Positions 1 to 6,887 of a DNA stretch of 17,567 bases are shown here, in pieces; position 1 is the first letter of the stretch; the number at the start of each line of letters is the position of its first letter. A program made the translations under genes and the position numbers. Below the pieces are notes generated by a model. It searched no databases. It saw only the letters and a program-made list of their open reading frames with translations, and was not told the origin of the DNA. The stretch comes from SVTX01 sp045585895 (GTDB lineage Bacteria; Bacillota; Clostridia; Oscillospirales; CAG-272): the NCBI GenBank assembly GCA_045585895.1, contig JAZMZI010000156.1, positions 1 through 17,567 on the forward strand. Reading direction: 5' to 3'.

Positions 1-141
1 TCCCTTTGCCGAAAACAGCACGACGGCTTGAGTGTGCTGACCTTCTTCGGCATCTCTTAATAATTCAGTAGCGGTCTTCTTCATTTTTTCAAACAGACAC
101 ATATCCACCGCTATTGGGTTTTTAAGTTCAAAAAGTGACAC
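1..141 (-). CDS. Hypothetical protein, N-terminal 47 residues only (runs off the window)
   Basis: A reading frame open from a GTG at 141-139 to the window edge, starting MSLFELKNPIAVDMC and continuing with a charged, helix-like stretch containing LFEKMKKTATELLRDAEEG, then a hydrophobic VVLFSAKG. The start is supported by a GGGGAG ribosome binding site inside the last codons of folD, 8 nt before the GTG. The gene begins 2 nt after the folD stop codon, so it is almost certainly co-translated as the next operon member. I do not recognise the family from 47 residues and assign no function. The main uncertainty is the product, not whether the frame is coding. Confidence 0.6.
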   Translation of the reverse strand, partial: MSLFELKNPIAVDMCLFEKMKKTATELLRDAEEGQHTQAVVLFSAKG

Positions 142-143
142 AA

Positions 144-1001
144 TTATCTCTCCCCTCTCGCGATGCTTGCCGCGGTGAGGGTATTTTTAAGAAGCATTGT
201 GATCGTCATAGGGCCTACGCCGCCGGGGACGGGGGTGATATAGGACGCTTTAGGCTCGACCTCCGCAAAATCGACGTCGCCGCAAAGCTTGCCGTCTGCC
301 TTACGGTTGATACCTACGTCAACCACAACGGCTCCCTCCTTGACCATATCGCCCTTGACGAATTCGGGCTTACCGATGGACGCCACGAGAATATCGGCTT
401 CACGGCATATCTCCTTCAGATTTTGCGTTCTGCTGTGGCAGATGGTAGCCGTACCGTTAGCGTGAAGCAAAAGCATAGCCATAGGCTTGCCCACGATATT
501 GGAGCGACCGATAACCACGCACTTTTTACCGCTGACGTCAATTCCGCTCTTTTCGAGCAGCACCATTACGCCCGCGGGGGTACAAGGCAGAAGATCGTGA
601 TTGCCTATCATGATCTTACCTACGTTGTAGGGGTGGAATGCGTCAACGTCCTTTTCGGGTCTTATCTTCAAGAGCACCTCGGTCTCGTTGAGATGCTTGG
701 GGAGAGGCAATTGAACGAGTATTCCGTGGATCTTGTCGTCGTTATTAAGTCTTTCGACAAGGGCGATAAGCTCCTCCTGAGTGGTGTCCTCGGGCAGCTC
801 GTAGCTTTCGGAATAGAATCCGACCTCCTCGCAGCCTCTCTTCTTGTTTCTTACGTAGACCTGCGATGCGGGGTCGTTTCCGACGATTATAACCGCCAGA
901 CCGGGGGCAGAGTTATACTTTTTCTTAAATTCAACGACCTCTGCCGCAATTTCTTCTCTTACCTGCTTGCTTATAGCTTTTCCGTCAATTATTTTCGCCA
1001 T
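144..1001 (-). CDS. folD: Bifunctional methylenetetrahydrofolate dehydrogenase / methenyltetrahydrofolate cyclohydrolase
   Basis: FolD interconverts 5,10-methylene-THF, 5,10-methenyl-THF and 10-formyl-THF in the cytoplasm using NADP, feeding one-carbon units to purine and formyl-Met synthesis. At 285 residues it has the usual full length. Visible landmarks: Y49 and K53 (the YxxxK catalytic pair, in YVRNKKRG), VQLPLP at 96-101, PEKDVDAF at 115-122, PCTPAG at 139-144, the Rossmann GRSNIVGKP at 165-173, and PGGVGPMT at 259-266. The ATG lies inside the 3' end of lgt (17-nt overlap), and its ribosome binding site AGAGGAAGAGG is made from the codons of lgt's glutamate-rich tail. This implies translational coupling. 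No odd residues were seen, and the family call is secure. Confidence 0.97.
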   Translation of the reverse strand: MAKIIDGKAISKQVREEIAAEVVEFKKKYNSAPGLAVIIVGNDPASQVYVRNKKRGCEEVGFYSESYELPEDTTQEELIALVERLNNDDKIHGILVQLPLPKHLNETEVLLKIRPEKDVDAFHPYNVGKIMIGNHDLLPCTPAGVMVLLEKSGIDVSGKKCVVIGRSNIVGKPMAMLLLHANGTATICHSRTQNLKEICREADILVASIGKPEFVKGDMVKEGAVVVDVGINRKADGKLCGDVDFAEVEPKASYITPVPGGVGPMTITMLLKNTLTAASIARGER

Positions 1002-2115
1002 TTTCCTCTTCCTCTGTTTCGGTTTCCTCGGTTTTTTCGTATTCGGTATCTTTTTCTTCGGATCCTGCGCTGTTTACAACGGTATCATCATTTTTGCACT
1101 TCTTCTCTGCCTTTTTTTCAAAGAAAACGGGATTCATAATAAGGTCGGGCTTGATAAACATATCAAATCCATTAAGCTCTGCGCCTTCCGCATAAAGCTT
1201 TTTCTTTGAATATATAAGACCTGCCGTCAGCGCCGCGCCGAAGATAACGAAGCAAGCGATACCCACTACCTGTGAAATGCGGAGCTCGGTTCCGGGGATA
1301 TACAGACTGTCCGTTCTGAGTCCCTCGACAAAAAATCTGCCGAAACCGTACCAAGCAAGGTACGAGCAAACTATCTGCCCGTTAAACTTCTTCTTTTTGT
1401 AGAAAATATTAATGAGGACAAATCCCGCAAGATTCCAAAGCGACTCATAAAGAAAGGTGGGATGAACGAAAACAGTTTCATAGGTTTTGAAGGTGTAAAC
1501 GGTCGTGCCCGAATTCAATCCCATTCTCATAAAATACAAGGGATGTCCCTCTTCCACGATGCCGCCGAAGGCTTCTCCGTTAAAGAAATTTCCCCATCTT
1601 CCCATAGCCTGCGCCAGCATAACACCGGGAGCCGCCATATCCAGTATCTTCAAGAACTTGATCTTTTTGATGCACGCTACCGCTATTACGGCTATCGCTC
1701 CTCCGATGATCCCTCCGTAAACGGCAAGTCCGCCCGATCTCAGATTAACTACGTTAATGATAAAGCCTATCGGATCTCCGTCCTCGGGTATAAAATAATC
1801 GATCCTGTTAAAAACGTAATAAAGTCTTGCGCCAACTACTCCGGCAATTATTGCCCAAAGAGCTATATCAAGTATATCCTCGGATTTTACGCTCTCGTAT
1901 TTTCCTCTGAAAACGGTATATAAAAAAGCAAATACCATTCCAAACGTAATTATAATTCCGTACCAATAGATCGGCATTCCGCCTATCTTCACTCCAAAAA
2001 AGCCCAAAACGTCTGCGATGTCAAACGCTTCCTTGCAAACTTCAAATTCATCTATTCCAAGTCCCGGAAAGGAAATTCTTGAAAATTTGTTCAAGTACTC
2101 TAAAGTGTATTGCAT
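985..2115 (-). CDS. lgt: Phosphatidylglycerol--prolipoprotein diacylglyceryl transferase, with acidic C-terminal tail
   Basis: This integral membrane enzyme transfers diacylglycerol from phosphatidylglycerol to the lipobox cysteine of prolipoproteins, the first step of lipoprotein maturation. Hydrophobic segments occur at about 48-68, 81-100, 128-148, 223-238 and 282-302. The Lgt signature GRWGNFFNGEAFG is at 172-184, with R173, N176 and E181 in the conserved places. GGLAVYGGIIGG lies at 128-139 and GRFFVEGLRTDSLYIPG at 259-275. Most Lgt proteins are about 260-300 residues; this one has 376, the excess being a hydrophilic tail after about 303 that becomes Glu/Thr-rich (E353-E371). The ATG follows a strong AGGAGG site at 3-4 nt spacing, 15 nt after ymfH. 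It sits in the ymfF-ymfH-lgt-folD operon. Confidence 0.96.
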   Translation of the reverse strand: MQYTLEYLNKFSRISFPGLGIDEFEVCKEAFDIADVLGFFGVKIGGMPIYWYGIIITFGMVFAFLYTVFRGKYESVKSEDILDIALWAIIAGVVGARLYYVFNRIDYFIPEDGDPIGFIINVVNLRSGGLAVYGGIIGGAIAVIAVACIKKIKFLKILDMAAPGVMLAQAMGRWGNFFNGEAFGGIVEEGHPLYFMRMGLNSGTTVYTFKTYETVFVHPTFLYESLWNLAGFVLINIFYKKKKFNGQIVCSYLAWYGFGRFFVEGLRTDSLYIPGTELRISQVVGIACFVIFGAALTAGLIYSKKKLYAEGAELNGFDMFIKPDLIMNPVFFEKKAEKKCKNDDTVVNSAGSEEKDTEYEKTEETETEEEENGENN

Positions 2116-2130
2116 ATATCCTCCTAAATT

Positions 2131-3411
2131 TTATTCGGGTCTGACCACGGACAAGGTAAACGCTCCGTCGTAAAAGACCGTATTCAAAAGCTCGGTTATG
2201 TAGTCAAAATCTATGCCCTCGATTATTTCGGGATGCTTAAAGAGATCAATACCGTCGTAAGCATAACTCGTCAGTGCAAAGGCAATATCCTCGGTTGAAT
2301 CAAAATCGGATATGTACGACGCATAGACGCACTTCTTTTCTCTTTCAAAATCGGACGCGTCAAGTCCTTGGGTCTTGCAAAGAGAAATACGCTCCTTGAT
2401 CTTTTCAAGCAGCAGACGAGGCTCGTCGCTCTCACCCGAAAACATTACGTAAGCGGTGGTGGGGCTTGCCGAATATCCGCTGTCAAATCCCGGTGAAACT
2501 ATGCCTTTTTCAAGCATTTCAAGATAAAATTCTCCCGCCTCGGAGAACATCATATGTAACAGGATGTTCATTCCCTCCGTCCTTCTGTATCTTTCGATAG
2601 GAGACTCGGGAATATTCGTATCCTTTACACCAATGCAGAAAAGAGGCTTGCCAACGGGCATTTTCTTCTCCGCATAGTCATTTTTGACCTCCTTCGGCTC
2701 GCTGAAGCTCTTATGAATCGCGCGAAATTCTCTTTTTTCTGTTCCGATCTCGCGGTCAACTATCTCAAGCGTCTCCTCCGCGGTAATATTTCCGCAAACG
2801 GCAAGCACCATATTTTCGGGAGTGTAAAAATCCTCACAGCACTTATACAACACCTTGGGAGTGATCTCAGAGATCGACTTTTCGCTTCCGCAGATCTCGT
2901 TCTTGACGGGATTTTCAAAATACATCGCGTCAAGCATATTCATATAGCAACGGTCGTATGGGTCATCAAGACAACCTCTTATCTCCTCTGCTATAATGCC
3001 TATCTCCTTTTTAACGGTAGCTTTTGTAAAATAAGGATGCGTCACGAAATACAAAAGGTGAGAAAGCGCTTCTTTTACGTTTTCGGTGGTAGAAAAGAGA
3101 TAAGCGGTGCGCTCGTTGGAGGTATACGCATTGTCGTACGCTCCGAGAGCCGAAAAAACGTCGTCGGCAGTGCTTCCGTCCTCGTTTTCAAATAGCTTAT
3201 GCTCAAGGAAATGGGCAAGACCGCGAGGAAGCGTCACCTTCTCGCCGTCAAGGTCGTATTCCTCAGCGTTTCCGCCAAACCCAACCGAAAAGATTCCGTA
3301 TGTAGTGGAAAGATTCTTTGGAAAGACGAAAACCTTCAAACCGCTGTCGTGCTCGATTTTGTAATAATATTCACCGAGAAGCGACGAATCAAAACGAATT
3401 ATCTCACTCAT
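2131..3411 (-). CDS. ymfH: M16 (insulinase-family) zinc peptidase, YmfH-like, catalytic partner
   Basis: 426 residues from the chosen start. The inverted zinc motif HFLEH is at 67-71 (H67, E70 as base, H71), with the distal Glu ligand probably E142 or E143 in IIAEEIRG. The C-terminal half has the second M16 lobe without a metal site. An ATG 9 codons upstream (3438) exists, but the ATG at 3411 has AGGAGG six bases before it and overlaps the preceding stop as ATGAGTGA (8 nt), so I chose 3411. The adjacent ymfF-like gene lacks the zinc motif, and such pairs are expected to work as a heterodimer. Current family names link YmfF/YmfH to EF-P 5-aminopentanol modification in Bacillus; whether that holds here is not shown. 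The M16 call is secure, the substrate is not. Confidence 0.9.
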   Translation of the reverse strand: MSEIIRFDSSLLGEYYYKIEHDSGLKVFVFPKNLSTTYGIFSVGFGGNAEEYDLDGEKVTLPRGLAHFLEHKLFENEDGSTADDVFSALGAYDNAYTSNERTAYLFSTTENVKEALSHLLYFVTHPYFTKATVKKEIGIIAEEIRGCLDDPYDRCYMNMLDAMYFENPVKNEICGSEKSISEITPKVLYKCCEDFYTPENMVLAVCGNITAEETLEIVDREIGTEKREFRAIHKSFSEPKEVKNDYAEKKMPVGKPLFCIGVKDTNIPESPIERYRRTEGMNILLHMMFSEAGEFYLEMLEKGIVSPGFDSGYSASPTTAYVMFSGESDEPRLLLEKIKERISLCKTQGLDASDFEREKKCVYASYISDFDSTEDIAFALTSYAYDGIDLFKHPEIIEGIDFDYITELLNTVFYDGAFTLSVVRPE

Positions 3412-4711
3412 CGTCTTCCTCCTCTCCCGTGCCCTCAAGAAAATACACGGTGTCGATCTTTATGTTTTTAGCAACCGAGACGATATCATCACGGGTCACT
3501 GCTCTGATCTTTCCCGAAACGTCTTCGGGTGTTTCGTCAACGTCAGCCAAAAATCTTCTGAAATTGAAGGCTTCGATTGCCGAGGGGTTATCAAAAACCT
3601 GAGAAAGTCCCGATACTATCGTCCTCTTCGCCGTCTCGATCTCCTCGTCGGAGAAGTTACCCGACTGCATCTCCGAAAGCTGTTTTTCTATTTCAGCATA
3701 AGCCTTTTCTCTGTTTTCGCTCTTGATACCGCAACCTATCATAAAGGTTCCCGTAGCCGAGCCGTAGGATGAATAACAGTAATAGCAAAGGCTATGCTTT
3801 TCTCTTACGTTCATAAAGAGCTTCGCGACCGACGAGCCGCCGAATATTTCATTGAAAACCGCGGTGGCATAGTATTTTTCGCCGTTCAGCACGGCACCGC
3901 CCGTAAGACCGATATTAAGTCGGCACTGGGAGGCGTTTACAGTCTCGTCAAAATAGCGTATATCGGCGCCGTCCTCGCGTGAGAAAGGAATTTCACAGCC
4001 CGAAACGGCAAGCCTTCCGCGACCGAGCGCCGCAAATTTTTCGCTTACAAGCTCGACTACGTCCGAGACGTCGTCACTGCCGATATAATAACATTCCACA
4101 ACCGAATTTTTGAGAAAATACTCGATATTTTCGCTTATATCGGAAAGGGTCGTTTTTTCTAATTGCTCTGCCGTTCCCTCGACGGAAATACCCGCAGGAT
4201 CTCCTTTAAACATAAGAGTTTTGCACTTGTCCGCCGCGTACGCCTTCTGGTCGTTTATCTTGGCTTTGATCGCATCGATGGCGAGCTTTTTTTCGCTTTC
4301 GAAATTACTTTCGGAAAGAAGTCCGTTTTCATCCTTCAAGGGATTGAAAAGTATCTCGGTTATGACCTCGGCAACGCTTTTTACAATGCTTTCGCTATCT
4401 CCTTCGAAGCGGTATCTGTCGCCCAGAACCTCACAGGATATTCTGAAAACGTGGCGCGCTCCGACAGTAGATGCTCTCCACGTCACGGTAGCTCCGTAAA
4501 GCTCGTCGAGACGCTTATTTATAGCTACCACGGAGGGATATTTTTCACATCCGCGCATCATCGTGGCAAGCATCAGCTTCGTTTTGGGAGATCTCTCCGC
4601 ATCGGCGGGAAGTATGAAATTAAAAGACAGGCGCGACATTTTAAAGCGGTCGGTCTTCACCGTGTGAAAACGCAGACCCGCGTCGGCTCTTTCAATCGTC
4701 GTTTCTATCAT
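3404..4711 (-). CDS. ymfF: M16-family peptidase-like protein lacking the zinc motif, YmfF-like
   Basis: 435 residues with the two-lobed M16 fold suggested by an N-terminal segment (FNFILPADAERSP, then KRLDELYGATV around residues 66-76) and a C-terminal lobe with FGGSSVAKLFMNVREKHSLC and a following YCYSSYGS. The latter is the Arg/Tyr region typical of the non-catalytic M16 lobe. No HxxEH is present: the corresponding stretch reads TMMRGCEKYPSV, so this subunit should be proteolytically inactive and pair with the downstream HFLEH-bearing protein. The start is preceded by AAAGGACG. It is the first gene of the operon, with a sigma-A promoter about 60 nt upstream. The symbol is by similarity of family and order (ymfF before ymfH, as in Bacillus). 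Confidence 0.85.
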   Translation of the reverse strand: MIETTIERADAGLRFHTVKTDRFKMSRLSFNFILPADAERSPKTKLMLATMMRGCEKYPSVVAINKRLDELYGATVTWRASTVGARHVFRISCEVLGDRYRFEGDSESIVKSVAEVITEILFNPLKDENGLLSESNFESEKKLAIDAIKAKINDQKAYAADKCKTLMFKGDPAGISVEGTAEQLEKTTLSDISENIEYFLKNSVVECYYIGSDDVSDVVELVSEKFAALGRGRLAVSGCEIPFSREDGADIRYFDETVNASQCRLNIGLTGGAVLNGEKYYATAVFNEIFGGSSVAKLFMNVREKHSLCYYCYSSYGSATGTFMIGCGIKSENREKAYAEIEKQLSEMQSGNFSDEEIETAKRTIVSGLSQVFDNPSAIEAFNFRRFLADVDETPEDVSGKIRAVTRDDIVSVAKNIKIDTVYFLEGTGEEEDDE

Positions 4712-4771
4712 TTTCGTCCTTTATCTGCTATAAAGCAGGTAAAATCCTTTCAAAGATTAATCTATTATTAT

Positions 4772-4800
4772 ATTTTACACTATTTATAATGATATTTCAA
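4772..4800 (-). promoter_or_regulatory. Sigma-A promoter of the ymfF-ymfH-lgt-folD operon
   Basis: On the minus strand, TTGAAA (4800-4795), a 17-bp spacer, then TAAAAT (4777-4772). An overlapping TATAAT lies at 4772-4767 but has no well-placed -35 box. The expected start is near 4765, giving a leader of roughly 54 nt before the ymfF ATG. Confidence 0.7.
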
Positions 4801-4804
4801 GAGG

Positions 4805-4854
4805 TATTTATAATTTTGATCGCAAAAAAATATTTATAATTTTGATCGCAAAAA
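4805..4854. repeat. Tandem 24-bp direct repeat (period 26 bp)
   Basis: Two identical 24-bp copies begin at 4805 and 4831; each starts TATTTATAATTTTGATCGCA and ends in an A-run. The 10-bp head TATTTATAAT occurs a third time at 4781-4790, inside the ymfF promoter spacer. The repeat fills the gap between the mrp terminator and the ymfF promoter. It is most simply a recent local duplication; a binding-site role is possible but unsupported. Confidence 0.85.
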
Positions 4855-4882
4855 GATAAGGGGGGAGCAAGCCCCCCCTATC
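4850..4882 (-). terminator. Intrinsic terminator after mrp
   Basis: The minus strand reads a C/G-rich hairpin with a run of about 6 G pairing with 6 C around a short loop (4860-4878), extended by GATA/TATC ends with one mismatch and followed by TTTTT at 4854-4850. It lies 13 nt past the mrp stop and separates mrp from the ymfF operon. Confidence 0.85.
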
Positions 4883-4894
4883 GGTTTATAAAAC

Positions 4895-5731
4895 TTATTT
4901 ATTGCACTTTTCTACGATAGCGTCAGCAGCAGCCGAGAGATAGTCAGCCTTAATAGTCTCTATCCAGCCCTTGTCAACGTAAGACGCCACCTCGGGATCG
5001 ATCGGAACCTTTGCGAGCAGGTCGTAGCCGAACTCGTTTGCGATATCGTCGATATGGCTCTCGCCGAATACCTTGATCTCCTTGCCGCAATCGGGGCACT
5101 TGATAAAGCTCATATTCTCAACGAGACCGAGCACGGGAATATGCATCATATCAGCCATATTTGCCGCCTTCTTGACGATCATGGCAACCAGATCCTGAGG
5201 ACCCGAAACGATCACGCAACCGTCGATCGGAATGCTCTGGAAGACGGTAAGCGGAACGTCGCCCGTACCGGGAGGGCAGTCGATAAGAAGATAATCGAGG
5301 TCGCCCCAAGCGCAATCGGTCCAGAACTGACGAACGGTGCCCGAAATTATAGAACCGCGCCAAACTACGGGATGGGTCTCGTCGTCAAGCATAAGATTGA
5401 CCGACATGATCTTGATACCCGTTGCGGTGATGGGGGGGATCATATTTCCCTCTCCGTCGCCCTCAACGTCGTCGTGCATACCGAACGCTTTGGGGATAGA
5501 GGGGCCTGTAATATCTGCGTCGAGAATACCTACGCGGTAGCCTTTGCGAGTCAGCTCGACCGCCAGCATAGAGGTAACGAGAGACTTACCAACGCCTCCC
5601 TTTCCGCTCATTACGGCGACGACATGACCGATATTTGAATATTTGTTAGCCTCGTCCTTGGGAATACCGCCCGACTTTGAAGGGCAATTCAAGGAGCAAG
5701 AGGAACAGTCGTGAGTACATCCTTCTGCCAT
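4895..5731 (-). CDS. mrp: Mrp/NBP35-family P-loop ATPase, Fe-S cluster carrier (ApbC)
   Basis: 278 residues. Mrp/ApbC proteins are cytoplasmic deviant-Walker ATPases that bind a bridging 4Fe-4S cluster as a dimer and pass it to apoproteins. Visible: an N-terminal Cys cluster C5, C9, C12, C16 (NBP35-like), the deviant Walker A GKGGVGKS at 43-50, the switch region DADITGPSIP at 71-80, Walker B with DCPPGTGD at 141-148, and the C-terminal CPDC at 202-205 that ligates the cluster. An upstream in-frame ATG at 5770 would add 13 residues, but the ATG at 5731 follows CGGAGG by 6 nt and starts at the conserved region, so it is preferred. It is monocistronic, with its own promoter and terminator. Confidence 0.93.
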   Translation of the reverse strand: MAEGCTHDCSSCSLNCPSKSGGIPKDEANKYSNIGHVVAVMSGKGGVGKSLVTSMLAVELTRKGYRVGILDADITGPSIPKAFGMHDDVEGDGEGNMIPPITATGIKIMSVNLMLDDETHPVVWRGSIISGTVRQFWTDCAWGDLDYLLIDCPPGTGDVPLTVFQSIPIDGCVIVSGPQDLVAMIVKKAANMADMMHIPVLGLVENMSFIKCPDCGKEIKVFGESHIDDIANEFGYDLLAKVPIDPEVASYVDKGWIETIKADYLSAAADAIVEKCNK

Positions 5732-5775
5732 TTTAAACCTCCGAAATATATATAAGATATTATTTACCAAACGAT

Positions 5776-5804
5776 ATTATACAACATTATCCGCAAAAAT
5801 GCAA
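5776..5804 (-). promoter_or_regulatory. Sigma-A promoter of mrp
   Basis: On the minus strand, TTGCAT (5804-5799), a 17-bp spacer, then TATAAT (5781-5776). The leader before the mrp ATG at 5731 is about 38 nt. This places the first in-frame ATG (5770) at or next to the transcription start, which further disfavours it. Confidence 0.8.
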
Positions 5805-5820
5805 TAGTTATTTCGAAAAA

Positions 5821-5858
5821 AGCAAAATAAAAAGGAATCCCTTTTGGAATTCCCTTTT
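5821..5858 (-). terminator. Intrinsic terminator after rpmF
   Basis: The minus strand forms a stem of about 12 bp (AAAAGGGAATTCC against GGGATTCCTTTT, with one bulged G and one G-U pair, AAAA loop) at 5858-5829, followed by a T-rich tract. It ends the yceD-rpmF operon before the mrp promoter. Confidence 0.85.
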
Positions 5859-5876
5859 ATTTTCGATTCGTGTCGA

Positions 5877-6068
5877 TTAAGCCTCTTTAACGTTGAGAAC
5901 CTTCTTGCCGTTGTAGAAGCCGCAAACCTTGCATACGCAGTGGGGCTTGAGCATTTCGGAGCAAGCGGGGTTGGAGCACTTAACAAGTCCGGGCATGGTG
6001 AGCTTGGAGTTGTTGCTTCTTCTCTTATCTCTGCGTGCTTTGGACACTTTTCTCTTCGGTACTGCCAT
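5877..6068 (-). CDS. rpmF: 50S ribosomal protein L32 (zinc-ribbon form)
   Basis: 63 residues beginning MAVPKRKVSKARRDKRRS, the characteristic basic N-terminus of bL32. It ends with the ribbon C31..C36..C46..C49 and FYNGKKVL. L32 sits in the large subunit near the peptide exit region. The usual zinc ribbon is C-x2-C ... C-x2-C; here the first knuckle reads CSNPAC (C-x4-C), while the spacing from C36 to C46 and the CKVC knuckle are normal. C44 is an extra Cys in the conserved PHxVC segment. The ATG has AGGAGG about 7 nt upstream. It lies 76 nt after yceD, the widespread yceD-rpmF order. Confidence 0.96.
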   Translation of the reverse strand: MAVPKRKVSKARRDKRRSNNSKLTMPGLVKCSNPACSEMLKPHCVCKVCGFYNGKKVLNVKEA

Positions 6069-6144
6069 TGTGAAACCTCCTCTCGGAATCGCTTTTCGCG
6101 AAACCGAATATAAATAAATTATTTTTTACTCTTTGGGGCGTTTA

Positions 6145-6660
6145 TCAGTCTTCTTCCTTGTTAAGGAGTTTTGCCAAGACCGCAAGACGGGGATCGATCT
6201 CCTTTTTGGGGCAACCGCAATCGCCGCCCTTTAAGGATTTACCGCACTTGGGGCAAAGACCGGGGCAATCCTCGGAGCAAAGTATCTTACGGGGGAAATC
6301 AAGAAGGAGCGCTTCCGCAAGCTGCTCGTCGATGTCGAGACGACCGTTTTCAACGATAACGTACTCGTCCACATTGTCCTCTATCTGTTCCTCGGTAAGG
6401 GTACCCTCGTCAGCTACCACTCTTTCAAAATCAAGCACGAATTCTCCCTCAACGGTGTCGAGACAACGGTCGCACTCGGCTTCATACGCAAGATGAGCCT
6501 GTGCCTTAAGCTGCATATAGCCCGCGCTGTCGGTTATCTCGCCCATAACGTGAGCATCGTCCTTGAAAGTTACTCTGTCCATAGGAATGGGTTCAAGCTT
6601 GTACTCAAAGGTTATTCGGCTTTTCTCTCCTCGCAGGAGAGGTCCTACGTCCAATATCAT
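6145..6660 (-). CDS. yceD: YceD/DUF177 family protein, zinc-binding-like cysteines
   Basis: 171 residues. YceD proteins are encoded directly before rpmF in many bacteria and are linked to 23S rRNA accumulation (plant and E. coli work). Visible: CDRC at 63-66, an acidic middle (DEGTLTEEQIEDNVDEY), and the C-terminal Cys block LCSEDCPGLCPKCGK with C128, C132, C136, C139, C148 and C150, which is typical of the Gram-positive form. The frame is open to an ATG at 6732, but that ATG overlaps the -35 box of the promoter. The ATG at 6660 (MILDVGPLLRG) matches the family N-terminus and has a GAAGGGTGG site upstream. Translation from the ATG at 6678 is less likely because it has no ribosome binding site. 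Confidence 0.9.
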   Translation of the reverse strand: MILDVGPLLRGEKSRITFEYKLEPIPMDRVTFKDDAHVMGEITDSAGYMQLKAQAHLAYEAECDRCLDTVEGEFVLDFERVVADEGTLTEEQIEDNVDEYVIVENGRLDIDEQLAEALLLDFPRKILCSEDCPGLCPKCGKSLKGGDCGCPKKEIDPRLAVLAKLLNKEED

Positions 6661-6703
6661 ACAAAAACCACCCTTCATTAAGACATAAAACGCGACTTTA
6701 ATT

Positions 6704-6732
6704 ATTATACATAACAAATTGCATTTTGTCAA
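6704..6732 (-). promoter_or_regulatory. Perfect-consensus sigma-A promoter of yceD-rpmF
   Basis: On the minus strand, TTGACA (6732-6727), a 17-bp spacer, then TATAAT (6709-6704): both boxes are exact consensus with ideal spacing. The start is expected near 6697. High constitutive output fits a ribosomal-protein operon. Confidence 0.9.
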
Positions 6733-6796
6733 TAGTTTTTTTCATTTTTGTGGGGGGATTTTTTGAAAATTTTAGAAGGGTTGTTCAATTCTATAG

Positions 6797-6850
6797 TGCA
6801 TCCTCATCCACTGCCAAAGGCGGTCCCCCTTCCCCTACCTTGGGGAAGGC
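6797..6850. repeat. Candidate interspersed intergenic repeat with two small hairpins
   Basis: GC-rich block in an AT-rich gap: CCTCATCCACTGCCAAAGGC, then an 8-bp hairpin CCTTCCCC (6828-6835) / GGGGAAGG (6842-6849) with a TACCTT loop, preceded by GCC-AAA-GGC. From memory it resembles short REP-like units scattered between genes in gut Clostridia. Only one copy is in this window, so repetition is not shown here. Confidence 0.5.
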
Positions 6851-6880
6851 TAAAAAGAGCGCCCACGGCGTGAGCGCTCT
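6851..6880 (-). terminator. Intrinsic terminator after the LRR_5 lipoprotein gene
   Basis: The minus strand gives AGAGCGC / GCGCTCT (6880-6874 with 6862-6856), an inner CAC/GTG extension and GCC loop, then TTTTTA. It starts 7 nt past the stop codon at 6888. Confidence 0.9.
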
Positions 6881-6887
6881 CGGATAT

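Noticed and set aside
135..1139. Long plus-strand open frame (334 codons) opposite folD and the lgt tail
   Set aside because: It is antisense to folD, whose family motifs are unambiguous; its translation shows no family features and it has no ribosome binding site.
6661..6732. Extension of yceD to the ATG at 6732
   Set aside because: That ATG overlaps the -35 box of a perfect promoter, so it would not be transcribed; the family N-terminus begins at 6660.
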